Origin: Bdellovibrionaceae bacterium UBA2316
Lineage (GTDB): Bacteria; Bdellovibrionota; Bdellovibrionia; Bdellovibrionales; Bdellovibrionaceae
Length of the DNA stretch: 29,247 nt
Assembly: GCA_002345205.1 (NCBI GenBank)
Contig: DDVI01000109.1
Location: forward strand, 1 to 29,247
Direction: 5' to 3'
The notes under the pieces were generated by a model. That model searched no databases. It saw only the letters and a program-made list of their open reading frames with translations, and was not told the DNA's origin. Of this stretch, positions 21,863 to 29,247 are shown in pieces. A program made the position numbers and the translations under genes. The first letter of the stretch is position 1. Each line of letters opens with the position of its first letter.

Positions 21863-23928
21863 AAGAGTTCTCTTACAAGAGTCGCTTTGTGCTTTGAAAC
21901 TAGTCGAGCTACTAGTCCAATTAGTTTTTCCCTATCGACAGGTTTTGTAAAGTGCTCGGTACAACCAGCATTCAAGCAACGAGTTCGTTCTTCTATCAAA
22001 GCATGTGCTGTTAGAGCTACGATAGGAATTTCAAATCCTTTTTTTCGTAAAATGCGGGTTGCCTCGTAGCCATCCATTTTGGGCATTTGAATGTCCATCA
22101 AAATAATATCGTAATTATGTTCGACGGCTTTACTGATGCCTTCATAGCCATTGTCGGCAAAATCTACCTTAGCCCCCGCCGAATTTAAAAACATGCCGAT
22201 GACCATTTGGTTATCTGGAGCATCTTCAACAAGAAGAATATGTAATCCACGTAGAGAGTCTGCGTTGACTTCAACACGTTCATTTGTTGAATCGTCGCGC
22301 CCTTGATCAATAGATTTAAAACCGTTAATCCACGAGCAGAATATAACAGGCTTCGCCGTAATTTGAATTTTGAACGTGCTACCGACACCAGGTTCAGTGG
22401 ATTCTAGGCTCACGTTTCCGCCAAGAGCTTGAGCTAGCTTCTGAGAAAGTGCTAAACCTAATCCAGTACCACCAAATAAGCGGGTTGTAGAGCTATCTAC
22501 TTGCGCAAATGGTTGAAAGAGGCGTTCAGCCTGGTCATTCTTAATTCCAACGCCAGTGTCTTGTACCAGAATTTCTAATGTACCTTCGTCTGCCATTTGG
22601 TCGCCAAGCCAGCGTACCCGGACTTGCACTGAGCCTTTTTCAGTAAATTTAATCGCGTTGCTTACGATATTCGTTAGGATTTGACGAATACGAGTAGGAG
22701 CCGACAACGCTTTTTCTGGTATGTAGGAATCCAAAATAAATTTTAGCTGAAGTTTCTTTTCTTCTGTTTTGATCGCGAGAAGAGCTTTAATGTCGTAAAG
22801 CAGGTCAACTAAACTGAATTCGATTATTTCGACTTCTAATCGACCAGCTTCAATTTTAGAAATATCCAAAATTTCATCGATAACATTTAAAAGTTGCTTG
22901 CCATTTCTGTGAATCGTCGAGATCGAGTGCTGCCGTTCAAAGTCTGTTTGCTTAGGATTTAAAAGTAATTCTGTAAACCCCAATATCGCACTCATGGGTG
23001 TTCTGATTTCATGAGACATGTTTGCCAAGAAATAAGTTTTAGCCATGTTAGCGGAGACCGCTTGTTGTTGAGCCACTAGTAGTTTTTCTTCACTTAACTT
23101 TCTATCCTGAATGTCTGTGCACGTTCCAACCCATGATAAAACGTCATTGCCGCGTAGATCCGGGACTGCCAGAATCCAGTGCCAGCGCCATAGACCATCA
23201 AGTCTGCGGACCCTTGCTTCGATCTCAAATGGCTTCTGTGTTCCCATCGAGCGCATCCAATTTAAAAGGAAGCGTCCCAGGTCATCTGGATGAATGGCCG
23301 ATTGCCAGGCTGATCCGATGCTTTCGCCTTCGGTTAGTCCTGTGTATTTATACCAGCCCCGATTGAAATAATCGACGGTTCCCTCGACACGCGCTTTCCA
23401 CACGATGTGGGGAATGGAATCGGCTAGGTTTCGATATTGACGTAAACTTTCGACTTCGAGTTCGGTTAATTTAAAATATTTTTCGCGACGTTCGCTTTCG
23501 CGGATCAAAATAGCTTGCTGTTGCAACTGTTGATTTTTCAAAAATAGATCAACAAAAAATTTTACCTTGGATCTTAAGACAAAAGGTTCAAAGGGCTTGA
23601 AAATATAGTCGACGGCACCGACCTCATAACCGCGAAAAATATATTGATCGTCCGTATTGATTGCTGTAACGAAAATAATTGGAGTGTTGACGTGAGCTCT
23701 AAAGTTTTTGCGGATTAAACGTGCCGTTTCAAACCCATCCATTTCAGGCATTTGAACATCCAATAGGATCACGGCGAATTCATACTTATCGAGTTGATTT
23801 AAAGCCTCGACCCCTGATTGTGCTAGCACTAGATTCAGATTAGGAATATCGCCCAGCACGGCCTCCATCGCTATGAGACCGTCCTTTCGATCGTCAACAA
23901 GTAGAATGTCTACGGGGGTGTTTTTCAT
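21859..23928 (-). CDS. Soluble hybrid kinase (REC-PAS-HisKA-HATPase-REC)
   Basis: Domains in order: REC about 5-125 with Asp57 (ILLDVQMPEMDG), a coiled-coil linker (LKNQQLQQQAIL), and PAS about 165-275 with the PAC end WVGTCTDIQDRK. Then HisKA with His306 (NMSHEIRTPMSA), HATPase_c (NIVSNAIKF, DTGVGI, FGGTGLGLALS) and a C-terminal REC with Asp612 (ILMDIQMPKMDG). There is no membrane span, so it is cytosolic. It can both receive phosphate at the front and pass it on at the back, making it an intermediate in a relay. It begins 2 bases after the stop of the HAMP-array kinase, so the two are made together. Confidence 0.93.
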   Translation of the reverse strand: MKNTPVDILLVDDRKDGLIAMEAVLGDIPNLNLVLAQSGVEALNQLDKYEFAVILLDVQMPEMDGFETARLIRKNFRAHVNTPIIFVTAINTDDQYIFRGYEVGAVDYIFKPFEPFVLRSKVKFFVDLFLKNQQLQQQAILIRESERREKYFKLTELEVESLRQYRNLADSIPHIVWKARVEGTVDYFNRGWYKYTGLTEGESIGSAWQSAIHPDDLGRFLLNWMRSMGTQKPFEIEARVRRLDGLWRWHWILAVPDLRGNDVLSWVGTCTDIQDRKLSEEKLLVAQQQAVSANMAKTYFLANMSHEIRTPMSAILGFTELLLNPKQTDFERQHSISTIHRNGKQLLNVIDEILDISKIEAGRLEVEIIEFSLVDLLYDIKALLAIKTEEKKLQLKFILDSYIPEKALSAPTRIRQILTNIVSNAIKFTEKGSVQVRVRWLGDQMADEGTLEILVQDTGVGIKNDQAERLFQPFAQVDSSTTRLFGGTGLGLALSQKLAQALGGNVSLESTEPGVGSTFKIQITAKPVIFCSWINGFKSIDQGRDDSTNERVEVNADSLRGLHILLVEDAPDNQMVIGMFLNSAGAKVDFADNGYEGISKAVEHNYDIILMDIQMPKMDGYEATRILRKKGFEIPIVALTAHALIEERTRCLNAGCTEHFTKPVDREKLIGLVARLVSKHKATLVRELF

Positions 23929-23930
23929 TT

Positions 23931-26900
23931 TTAAATCTCTTTAGGGCTCAACCACTTGTAGATTACTGCTAACAGGTGAGTTTCATCTACAGGTTTAGGT
24001 ACGTAGTCAGAAGCACCGGCTTCTAAGCATTTTTCTCGATCGCCTTTCATCGCTTTAGCCGTTAACGAAATAATTGGAAGATTCTTAAATTTTTCGATCT
24101 GTCTAATTTTTTGGGTCGCGGCTAATCCATCCATTTCTGGCATCATTGTATCCATCAATACCAGAGCAGTATCTGGATTATCGACAAGCACTTCAACACC
24201 ATGACGACCATTTTCCGCGTAGATAACTTCAATGCCGCGATTTTTCAGAATGCTGGTTAGTGCAAACACATTTCGAACGTCATCATCGATCACTAAAATT
24301 TTGCGGCCAGTGAAATCGGCATCGACGGGCAGTGAATAGCTTGATGATTCAAGTGTAGCCAATGCGCTGGTAATGATATTGGCTGCTTCCGTACCCGTGT
24401 ATTTTTGAGGAAGGAATAACGTAAACACGCTGCCTTGTCCTGGCTGGCTTTCAACTTCGATGATTCCACCAAGTAAGCGAGCGATTTCACGGCTAATCGT
24501 TAAGCCCAAACCCGTACCGCCATATTTGCGGCTGGTTGTTCCGTCGGCTTGTTGGAAGGCTTCGAAAATAAGTTTTTGTTTTTCAAGCGGGATTCCAATA
24601 CCTGTATCCGTTACGCGGAAGACAATCGCACTCTTAGCTTTGTTCAGCGTATCGACAGGGAAGTGACGATTTTTTTCCGCCAGTGAAATTTCCAGCGTAA
24701 CTTGGCCTTTTTCAGTAAACTTAAATGCATTTGAAAGTAAGTTCTTTAGGATCTGTTGTAGACGATTTTCGTCGGTGTACATTGTTTTCGGCACATCGGA
24801 CGACATCTTGATCGCAAAATTTAATCCTTTGTGCTCTGCTACTGGTTTAAACGTTTGCTCTAAGTAATCACGAGCATCTTTGATTTCGACCGCTTTCGGC
24901 GTCACCGGCATTTTACCAGCTTCCACTTTAGAAAGATCCAAAATTTCGTTTATCAAGGCTAACAGATCCTGGCCCGCTGAATGAACCGTGCTAGCGAACT
25001 TCACTTGCTCGGCACTTAAGTTTTTATCGCGGTTTTCAGCCAGTGTCTTGGATAATATCAACAGGCTATTAAGCGGCGTACGTAATTCGTGGGACATGTT
25101 CGCCAAGAATTCCGATTTGTATTTCGAAATAAGTGACAGCTGTTCGGCTTTTTCTTCCAACGATCGAGACGCCAATTCCACTTCTTGGTTTTTGACTTCC
25201 AGAAGTTTTGCCTTTTCTTCTAACTCGGTTGCCTGCGCTTCTAGTTCGGCATTTGAACGTTTTAGTTCTTGCAGTAGTTCTTCCGTTCTCATGCTTGATG
25301 AAATCATATTCAAGATAACGCCGATAGAATCCATCAACTGATCTAAGAAGATGATATAGTTCTGAGTCAGTGCACGGTTTGAAGCGAGTTCGATCACGGC
25401 TTTCAATTCACCTTCGAACAATACGGGAAGAACGATGATATTTTTCGGTCTCTCTTCCTGAAGGGAGGATGAAATCATGATATAATCTTCAACCGGTTGC
25501 CGCAGAATAATACGTTTCTTTTCAAACGCACACTGACCAACGAGACCTTCTTTAAATTTATATTTATTAGATACATTACGTCGTTCTGTGAACGCGTAGC
25601 TGGCAATTAGATTCAGTGAATTTTCATGATTTTCTGATTCTAACATAAAGAACGCGCCTTGCTGAGCGTCTACTAGCGGAGTTAGTTCGGACATGATTAA
25701 TTGAGCCACCGACGTGATACTACGCTGACCTTGCATCATGCTCGAGAATTTCGCTAAGTTTGTTTTCAGCCAATCTTGTTCTTTATTTTTTTCAGTTGTA
25801 TCTTTTAAGTTACCGATCATTTGATTTAGATTGTTCTTAAGTGCAGCTACTTCCCCTTGGGCTTCAACCGTAATCGACTGAGTCAAATCACCTTTGGTAA
25901 CCGCCGTCGAAACTTCCGCGATCGCACGAACTTGGGATGTTAAATTACCAGCAAGCTGATTCACGTTGTCAGTCAAATCTTTCCAAGTGCCAGACGCACC
26001 CGGAACTTTTGCCTGACCGCCGAGTTTACCTTCAATACCCACTTCGCGGGCAACGGTCGTTACCTGATCGGCAAATGTTCTTAAGGTATCGGTCATCGAG
26101 TTGATGGTTTCGGCTAGTGCCGCAACCTCACCCTTGGCTTCAAGGACGAATTTCTGATTCAAATCACCGTTGGCAACCGCAGTTACGACCTTGACGATAC
26201 CACGAACTTGCGTGGTTAAGTTTGAGGCCATGAAATTAACGTTATCGGTCAGATCTTTCCACGTACCACTAACCCCTTTGACATCGGCTTGACCACCGAG
26301 CTTACCTTCAGTACCCACTTCTTTCGCCACACGAGTTACTTCGGCCGCGAATGAGTTCAGCTGAACCACCATGACGTTGATTGTATTTTTTAGTTCTAAG
26401 ATTTCGCCGCGGGCATTAACCGTAATTTTTTGTGACAAATCACCTTTGGCAACGGCCGTGGTAACCTTGGCAATGTTGCGAACTTGATCGGTTAAGTTAC
26501 CGGCAAGACCATTCACATTATCAGTTAGATCACGCCAGATGCCGGAGGCACCACGTACATCGGCTTGTCCGCCGAGCTTACCTTCGGTACCTACTTCTTT
26601 CGCCACCCGAGTTACCTCGGCCGCGAATGACGACAGTTGATCCACCATGGTGTTTACTGTGGTACCGATGCGCAGGAATTCCCCCTTTACAGTACGACCA
26701 TCAATTTCTAAAGACATTTTTTGTGATAAGTCGCCCTTGGCAACCGAAGTGATAACGCGCGCGACTTCAGTCGTCGGCTGGACAAGGTCACCAATTAGCA
26801 AGTTCACAGAATCGACACTTGTTGCCCAAGAGCCTTTGACCGTACCCATGGATACACGTTCTGTCATTTTACCTTCTTGACCGACGGTCGTTCGTACACG

Positions 26901-27242
26901 CATGAACTCGTTTGCCATATTTTCATTGAGTTCTATGATGTCATTTAGGACCTCGCCAATTTCAGAAATCAAACCTTCTGTTTGAGTTAGCGGAATACGA
27001 ACAGAGAAATCACCACGACGAACTAACTTCACAGCATTTAGTAGTTGTCGTAGTTGTTCCCGTGGTGTTGAAGAATCCAAACTCATTTGTTTTAGGGGAG
27101 GGGCGATGGTTGTATCTTCGTTGTCACTTCGGGATGGATCCATTGCAAAATGCTTAACAGAATTTTTTTTCTTTCCTATTTTGGATTTATCGTTTTTTAA
27201 AACACGAGAATTTGCTGGCGTAGGCAATTCTGATTTTTGCAT
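23931..27242 (-). CDS. Soluble hybrid kinase with HAMP array, GAF, HisKA, HATPase, REC
   Basis: Residues about 60-480 are a tandem array of about nine HAMP domains alternating two types: one with VAKGDLSQK-like, the other with EVGTEGKLGGQA and TWKDLTDNVN. A GAF domain (about 500-640), a coiled coil rich in E/L (about 650-700), HisKA with His718 (NMSHELRTPLN) and HATPase_c (NLLSNAFKF, DTGIGIP, YGGTGLGL) follow, then a REC domain with Asp1031 (VLMDTMMPEMDG). No membrane span or signal is present, so it senses inside the cell. The poly-HAMP layout is that of fungal group III (Nik1) kinases and related bacterial kinases, where HAMP arrays relay conformational signals. GGAGG lies 5 bases before the ATG. 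It is the first gene of a two-kinase operon. Confidence 0.93.
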   Translation of the reverse strand: MQKSELPTPANSRVLKNDKSKIGKKKNSVKHFAMDPSRSDNEDTTIAPPLKQMSLDSSTPREQLRQLLNAVKLVRRGDFSVRIPLTQTEGLISEIGEVLNDIIELNENMANEFMRVRTTVGQEGKMTERVSMGTVKGSWATSVDSVNLLIGDLVQPTTEVARVITSVAKGDLSQKMSLEIDGRTVKGEFLRIGTTVNTMVDQLSSFAAEVTRVAKEVGTEGKLGGQADVRGASGIWRDLTDNVNGLAGNLTDQVRNIAKVTTAVAKGDLSQKITVNARGEILELKNTINVMVVQLNSFAAEVTRVAKEVGTEGKLGGQADVKGVSGTWKDLTDNVNFMASNLTTQVRGIVKVVTAVANGDLNQKFVLEAKGEVAALAETINSMTDTLRTFADQVTTVAREVGIEGKLGGQAKVPGASGTWKDLTDNVNQLAGNLTSQVRAIAEVSTAVTKGDLTQSITVEAQGEVAALKNNLNQMIGNLKDTTEKNKEQDWLKTNLAKFSSMMQGQRSITSVAQLIMSELTPLVDAQQGAFFMLESENHENSLNLIASYAFTERRNVSNKYKFKEGLVGQCAFEKKRIILRQPVEDYIMISSSLQEERPKNIIVLPVLFEGELKAVIELASNRALTQNYIIFLDQLMDSIGVILNMISSSMRTEELLQELKRSNAELEAQATELEEKAKLLEVKNQEVELASRSLEEKAEQLSLISKYKSEFLANMSHELRTPLNSLLILSKTLAENRDKNLSAEQVKFASTVHSAGQDLLALINEILDLSKVEAGKMPVTPKAVEIKDARDYLEQTFKPVAEHKGLNFAIKMSSDVPKTMYTDENRLQQILKNLLSNAFKFTEKGQVTLEISLAEKNRHFPVDTLNKAKSAIVFRVTDTGIGIPLEKQKLIFEAFQQADGTTSRKYGGTGLGLTISREIARLLGGIIEVESQPGQGSVFTLFLPQKYTGTEAANIITSALATLESSSYSLPVDADFTGRKILVIDDDVRNVFALTSILKNRGIEVIYAENGRHGVEVLVDNPDTALVLMDTMMPEMDGLAATQKIRQIEKFKNLPIISLTAKAMKGDREKCLEAGASDYVPKPVDETHLLAVIYKWLSPKEI
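25850..26890 (-). repeat. 276-bp coding repeats (HAMP pairs)
   Basis: Within the HAMP-array kinase the DNA repeats with a period of 276 bases (92 codons). For example, the CTTCTTTCGCCAC blocks near 26319 and 26595 are nearly identical and exactly one period apart, and a more diverged copy lies near 26041. Each unit encodes one HAMP pair. The central two units are the most alike. Confidence 0.75.
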
Positions 27243-27379
27243 GGAATCCTCCGAGAATACTTATTTTTTGCGTATTTTAGAAATTAACCGGACAAAAATA
27301 TCTCTGGCCACAGAATTTATTTATTTTCATTTTACTGGGGCAAAATTCCACAAACCTAGGTGTCTGGTCAAAATTTGGT

Positions 27380-27412
27380 AAAAAAAAAGCCCATCGCTTG
27401 AATCGATGGGCT
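27380..27412 (-). terminator. Strong terminator after the HPF-like gene
   Basis: On the minus strand a perfect 9-bp stem (AGCCCATCG / CGATGGGCT, 7-base loop) is followed by nine T. It separates the receiver/HPF-like transcript from the two-kinase operon, which must have its own promoter in 27243-27380; I could not identify one with confidence. Confidence 0.88.
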
Positions 27413-27443
27413 GGTAGTGGTCTTAAAGAGCGGTGCTCCTATT

Positions 27444-27737
27444 TTAAGAGTGAAGGAATCGGTGGCTTTTCCATTCTTTTACTTCATTTAAAATATCGTT
27501 TTGAGCTTTTTTAAATGAGCTCAGTAACGAGTTATCAGTACATTCTGATTTAAAATCTCCGCACGATGCGCTGATCTGAATACTTGCCTTGTAAGTTCCA
27601 TCAACATCTTGTTTCACTTTTGCCTGAACGAATGAATCAGATGGGGCTAATTCATTAATCATGCTTAAGATATTTGAGCAAACTTGCTGTTCGCTTTTAT
27701 TGGGAGTGAAGTCTTTATACCTAACTTGATTTTCCAT
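27444..27737 (-). CDS. Putative HPF/RaiA-like small protein
   Basis: At 97 residues, the predicted order is strand (QVRYKDFTPN), helix (SEQQVCSNILSMINELA), three strands (FVQAKVKQDVDG, YKASIQISASCG, DFKSECTDN) and a last helix (LLSSFKKAQNDILNEVKEW). This beta-alpha-beta-beta-beta-alpha layout and the final pattern resemble the N-terminal domain of ribosome hibernation/RaiA proteins. Sequence likeness is weak, so the call is tentative. AGGAGG lies 6 bases before the ATG. It lies 48 bases after a receiver gene and before a strong terminator, so it is probably co-transcribed from the sigma-54 promoter at 28390. Confidence 0.5.
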   Translation of the reverse strand: MENQVRYKDFTPNKSEQQVCSNILSMINELAPSDSFVQAKVKQDVDGTYKASIQISASCGDFKSECTDNSLLSSFKKAQNDILNEVKEWKSHRFLHS

Positions 27738-27785
27738 GGTTTCCTCCTCTTAAAGTGCAATCAATCTACAATTGTTAGTCTGCAT

Positions 27786-28325
27786 CTAGACAGCTCTAAA
27801 TCCAGCTGTTTTCCTTTGGATGAAGTCTGCAATCGTTGTTAAAATTTTATTAAGTGGCTGTGCTTTAGAAATGTGGCCTACATAATTAAAGTGTTTAGTT
27901 TTTCTTACCTTACAGTCTTCTTGTGCTGTAGAAGAGAAGACTACAACGGGAACTTCATTCTTGTCCCATTCGATTGGCAAGCCTGGTTCATACGCCATGG
28001 CTTGATCTGCACGTAACAATGTTTCTTCTCCGTTGAGTACGGGTAAATTCCAATCTAAAATGATTAGGTCATAGTAACCCTCAACCATTTTGTTCATAGC
28101 TTCAAAAGGATCTGAAGCTATATCAACTTTGCACGAGTACATTTTTTTAAGTCGTAATTGGATGACTTCGCTCATGTCAATGTCGTCTTCGATAAGAAGA
28201 ATACGTTTAACTTTCCCAGAGACGCTTTGTCTGCGACCAAACATCTTTTGGTACGTCGCTTTGAAAACTGGTGATTCGAAAAATTCTTTGTTGTAAATCT
28301 GCTGTTCTGCAGCTGATAAAGACAT
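27786..28325 (-). CDS. Stand-alone receiver (REC) protein
   Basis: At 179 residues, a 40-residue N-terminal part (AAEQQIYNKEFFESPVFKATY) is followed by a receiver: IEDDID (45-50), Asp91 in LIILDWNLPVLNG, Ser in FSSTA and Lys in HISKAQPL. The insert with EPGLPIEWDKNEV resembles Rcp1-type receivers that bind kinases as single domains. No output domain is present. I start at ATG 28325 because AGGGGAG lies 8 bases upstream; a longer frame to 28433 would cross the sigma-54 promoter. It should be made from that promoter together with the HPF-like gene. Confidence 0.85.
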   Translation of the reverse strand: MSLSAAEQQIYNKEFFESPVFKATYQKMFGRRQSVSGKVKRILLIEDDIDMSEVIQLRLKKMYSCKVDIASDPFEAMNKMVEGYYDLIILDWNLPVLNGEETLLRADQAMAYEPGLPIEWDKNEVPVVVFSSTAQEDCKVRKTKHFNYVGHISKAQPLNKILTTIADFIQRKTAGFRAV

Positions 28326-28389
28326 AATAAAACTCCCCTGTGAATATTTTTGCTCTTTATTCTCTTTATTTAGTTTCATAAAGAGTAAC

Positions 28390-28405
28390 AGCAAAGCTCG
28401 TACCA
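28390..28405 (-). promoter_or_regulatory. Sigma-54 promoter of the second receiver gene
   Basis: On the minus strand TGGTACG-N4-TTGCT matches the -24/-12 consensus at every position, with GG and GC 10 bases apart. The predicted start is near 28379, 54 bases before the ATG at 28325. Confidence 0.8.
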
Positions 28406-28454
28406 ATTGTGGGGAGTAAAGAAGAAGTAGCACTACGGAAATAAAGGAAAATAC

Positions 28455-28472
28455 TCCCCGAGCTAGAGGGGA
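28455..28472 (-). terminator. Weak terminator after the HPt gene
   Basis: TCCCC and GGGGA form a 5-bp GC-rich stem with an 8-base loop, followed on the minus strand by GTATTTT. It lies 9 bases after the HPt stop and upstream of the sigma-54 promoter. Confidence 0.4.
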
Positions 28473-28480
28473 ATTTTTCC

Positions 28481-28768
28481 CTACAATTCTGTCTTTTGTA
28501 TATTTGCAACAGCCGTACCAAAGTCGTGTACGGCCTTTTTTATATTTTCGATATTTCGTTCTTTCGCTGCGGTTTCTAAGGCGATACCGATCGGTGACAA
28601 AGCATCAAAGCCAAAAGACTGTGCGTTACCTTTAACCTGGTGACCTACTTTCTCTAAAAAAGAAAAATCTCCGGTTTCAATAGCGCGGTTACATTCAGCG
28701 AAGTCAGATAGACGTCGCTGAATGTAGACTACCTTCATTTCATGGGGAATTTGATTACTAAAAGACAT
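28481..28768 (-). CDS. HPt phosphotransfer protein
   Basis: A 95-residue helical protein with the HPt signature VGHQVKGNAQSFGF, where His43 should carry the phosphate. It is followed by LSPIGIALETAAK, the usual next helix. HPt proteins pass phosphate from the REC domain of hybrid kinases to a final receiver, the missing link between the hybrid kinases and stand-alone receivers of this cluster. AGGAG lies 6 bases before the ATG. It begins 27 bases after the stop of the sigma-54 activator gene and is probably in the same transcript. Confidence 0.88.
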   Translation of the reverse strand: MSFSNQIPHEMKVVYIQRRLSDFAECNRAIETGDFSFLEKVGHQVKGNAQSFGFDALSPIGIALETAAKERNIENIKKAVHDFGTAVANIQKTEL

Positions 28769-28795
28769 ATATAACTCCTAAAACTATAAACGCGA

Positions 28796-29247
28796 TCAAT
28801 GTTCCATTTCTTTCAAGCGTCTGTAAAGTGTTTTTCTGTCGATCTGCAAATCTTTTGCTGTCTTTTCTTTCACACCCTGATTGATCTCTAGGGCATAGCT
28901 AATATATTTATTGATCAACTCTTCCACTGACAGTAAGCGAGATTGGGAAATTCTACTAAAATCAAATGCATTTTCTGTGCTAGCCTCACGTGTGTCGGCC
29001 TGGTCAACCGGAATAACATCATCAGCGTCGATGCGATCTTTTTCGGCTAATACCAATGCACGTTCGATTGAGTTTTCTAATTCACGAACGTTACCCTTCC
29101 ATGGGTGCTTGATAAGTGCTTCTAAACAATCGTTGCTAAAATACTTGCCACGAATATTATTTAAAGCCGAAAATTTGTTTAGAAAAAATTCCGCAAGGGG
29201 AATGATGTCTTCTTTACGCTCTCTTATTAATCAGGCCGCAGCATAGA
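28796..29247 (-). CDS. NtrC-type sigma-54 activator, C-terminal part
   Basis: Seen here are the end of the AAA+ domain (RERKEDIIPLAEFFL, then HPWKGNVRELENSIERALVL with the sensor-2 Arg), a linker, and a Fis-type helix-turn-helix (EKTAKDLQIDRKTLYRRLKEM) that binds enhancer sites. Such proteins hydrolyse ATP to open sigma-54 promoters, three of which are found in this window. The frame is open from 29230; a TGA at 29231-29233 interrupts it exactly before the conserved RERKED block, only 14 bases from the window end. The 17 end bases do not encode the expected family sequence in any frame, so this is either a junction or frameshift in the genome or an edge error. The N-terminal domains are outside the window. 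Confidence 0.8.

Noticed and set aside
24988..25341. Long Ser-rich plus-strand frame opposite the HAMP-array kinase
   Set aside because: Antisense shadow of the coiled-coil and HisKA coding region; its Ser/Phe-rich composition is what the complement of Glu/Lys-rich codons gives.
25850..26890. 276-bp repeats as a mobile or CRISPR-like array
   Set aside because: The repeats keep frame and encode HAMP pairs within one protein; there are no spacers, inverted ends or transposase.
27738..27785. Sigma-54-like site directly before the HPF-like gene
   Set aside because: The TTGCA half fits, but the essential GG reads TG at the -24 position.
28326..28433. Longer N-terminus of the receiver at 28325
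   Set aside because: It would cross the sigma-54 promoter and its transcript start; ATG 28325 has a strong ribosome binding site.

Overview
The window looks like chromosome from a Bdellovibrionota-type deltaproteobacterium (Bdellovibrio relatives). This is inferred from the AT-leaning composition, many small lipoproteins with an N-N-C or S-x-C style lipobox, a rich set of hybrid histidine kinases, and the combination of CvfB-like, Dps, PPK2 and membrane spermidine-synthase-like genes. No rRNA or other species marker is present, so the assignment is tentative. Both window edges cut genes: an integrase at the left and a sigma-54 activator at the right. Both reading frames break within 20 bases of the edge.

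Layout. (1) 1-720: N-terminal part of a tyrosine recombinase directly downstream of a complete tRNA-Asp(GTC) with its own promoter; this is the usual edge of an integrated element. (2) 720-6293: housekeeping and envelope genes: a lipoprotein, MurB, a CvfB/YitL-type S1 RNA-binding protein, a lipoprotein with one c-type heme motif, and a VWA-domain lipoprotein. (3) 6491-13723, plus strand: a tightly packed, partly overlapping operon of two DUF4178 zinc-ribbon proteins, a 45-residue membrane protein, a DUF350 membrane protein, a membrane-anchored spermidine-synthase-like enzyme, a Tat-signal FAD-dependent amine-oxidase-like protein and an unrecognised protein with about ten membrane segments. A PPK2 polyphosphate kinase is translationally coupled to its end. 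This is the most system-like part of the window. (4) 13754-16634, minus strand: a small periplasmic protein, Dps, and a CpxA/CpxR-like two-component pair, divergent from a Spy/CpxP-like lipoprotein at 16791. The intergenic region holds a 10-bp-period direct repeat and a perfect dyad. (5) 17279-17937, minus strand: hemerythrin followed by a 51-residue lipoprotein, behind a good sigma-54 (-24/-12) promoter. (6) 18146-29247: a signalling cluster with three hybrid histidine kinases (one membrane-bound, two soluble, one of these with about nine tandem HAMP domains), two stand-alone receiver proteins each behind a near-perfect sigma-54 promoter, an HPt protein, an HPF/RaiA-like small protein, and the C-terminal end of an NtrC-type sigma-54 activator.

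How the parts may work together. The cluster at the right carries every component of a multistep phosphorelay plus an enhancer-binding protein. The three sigma-54 promoters here (hemerythrin, receiver at 21302, receiver at 28325) are plausible targets of it or of a related activator. The operon at 6491-13723 is best read as an envelope-associated polyamine or aminopropyl-type chemistry system of unknown product. The 942-residue membrane kinase probably starts upstream of its first ATG, at an ATT codon with a good Shine-Dalgarno sequence.
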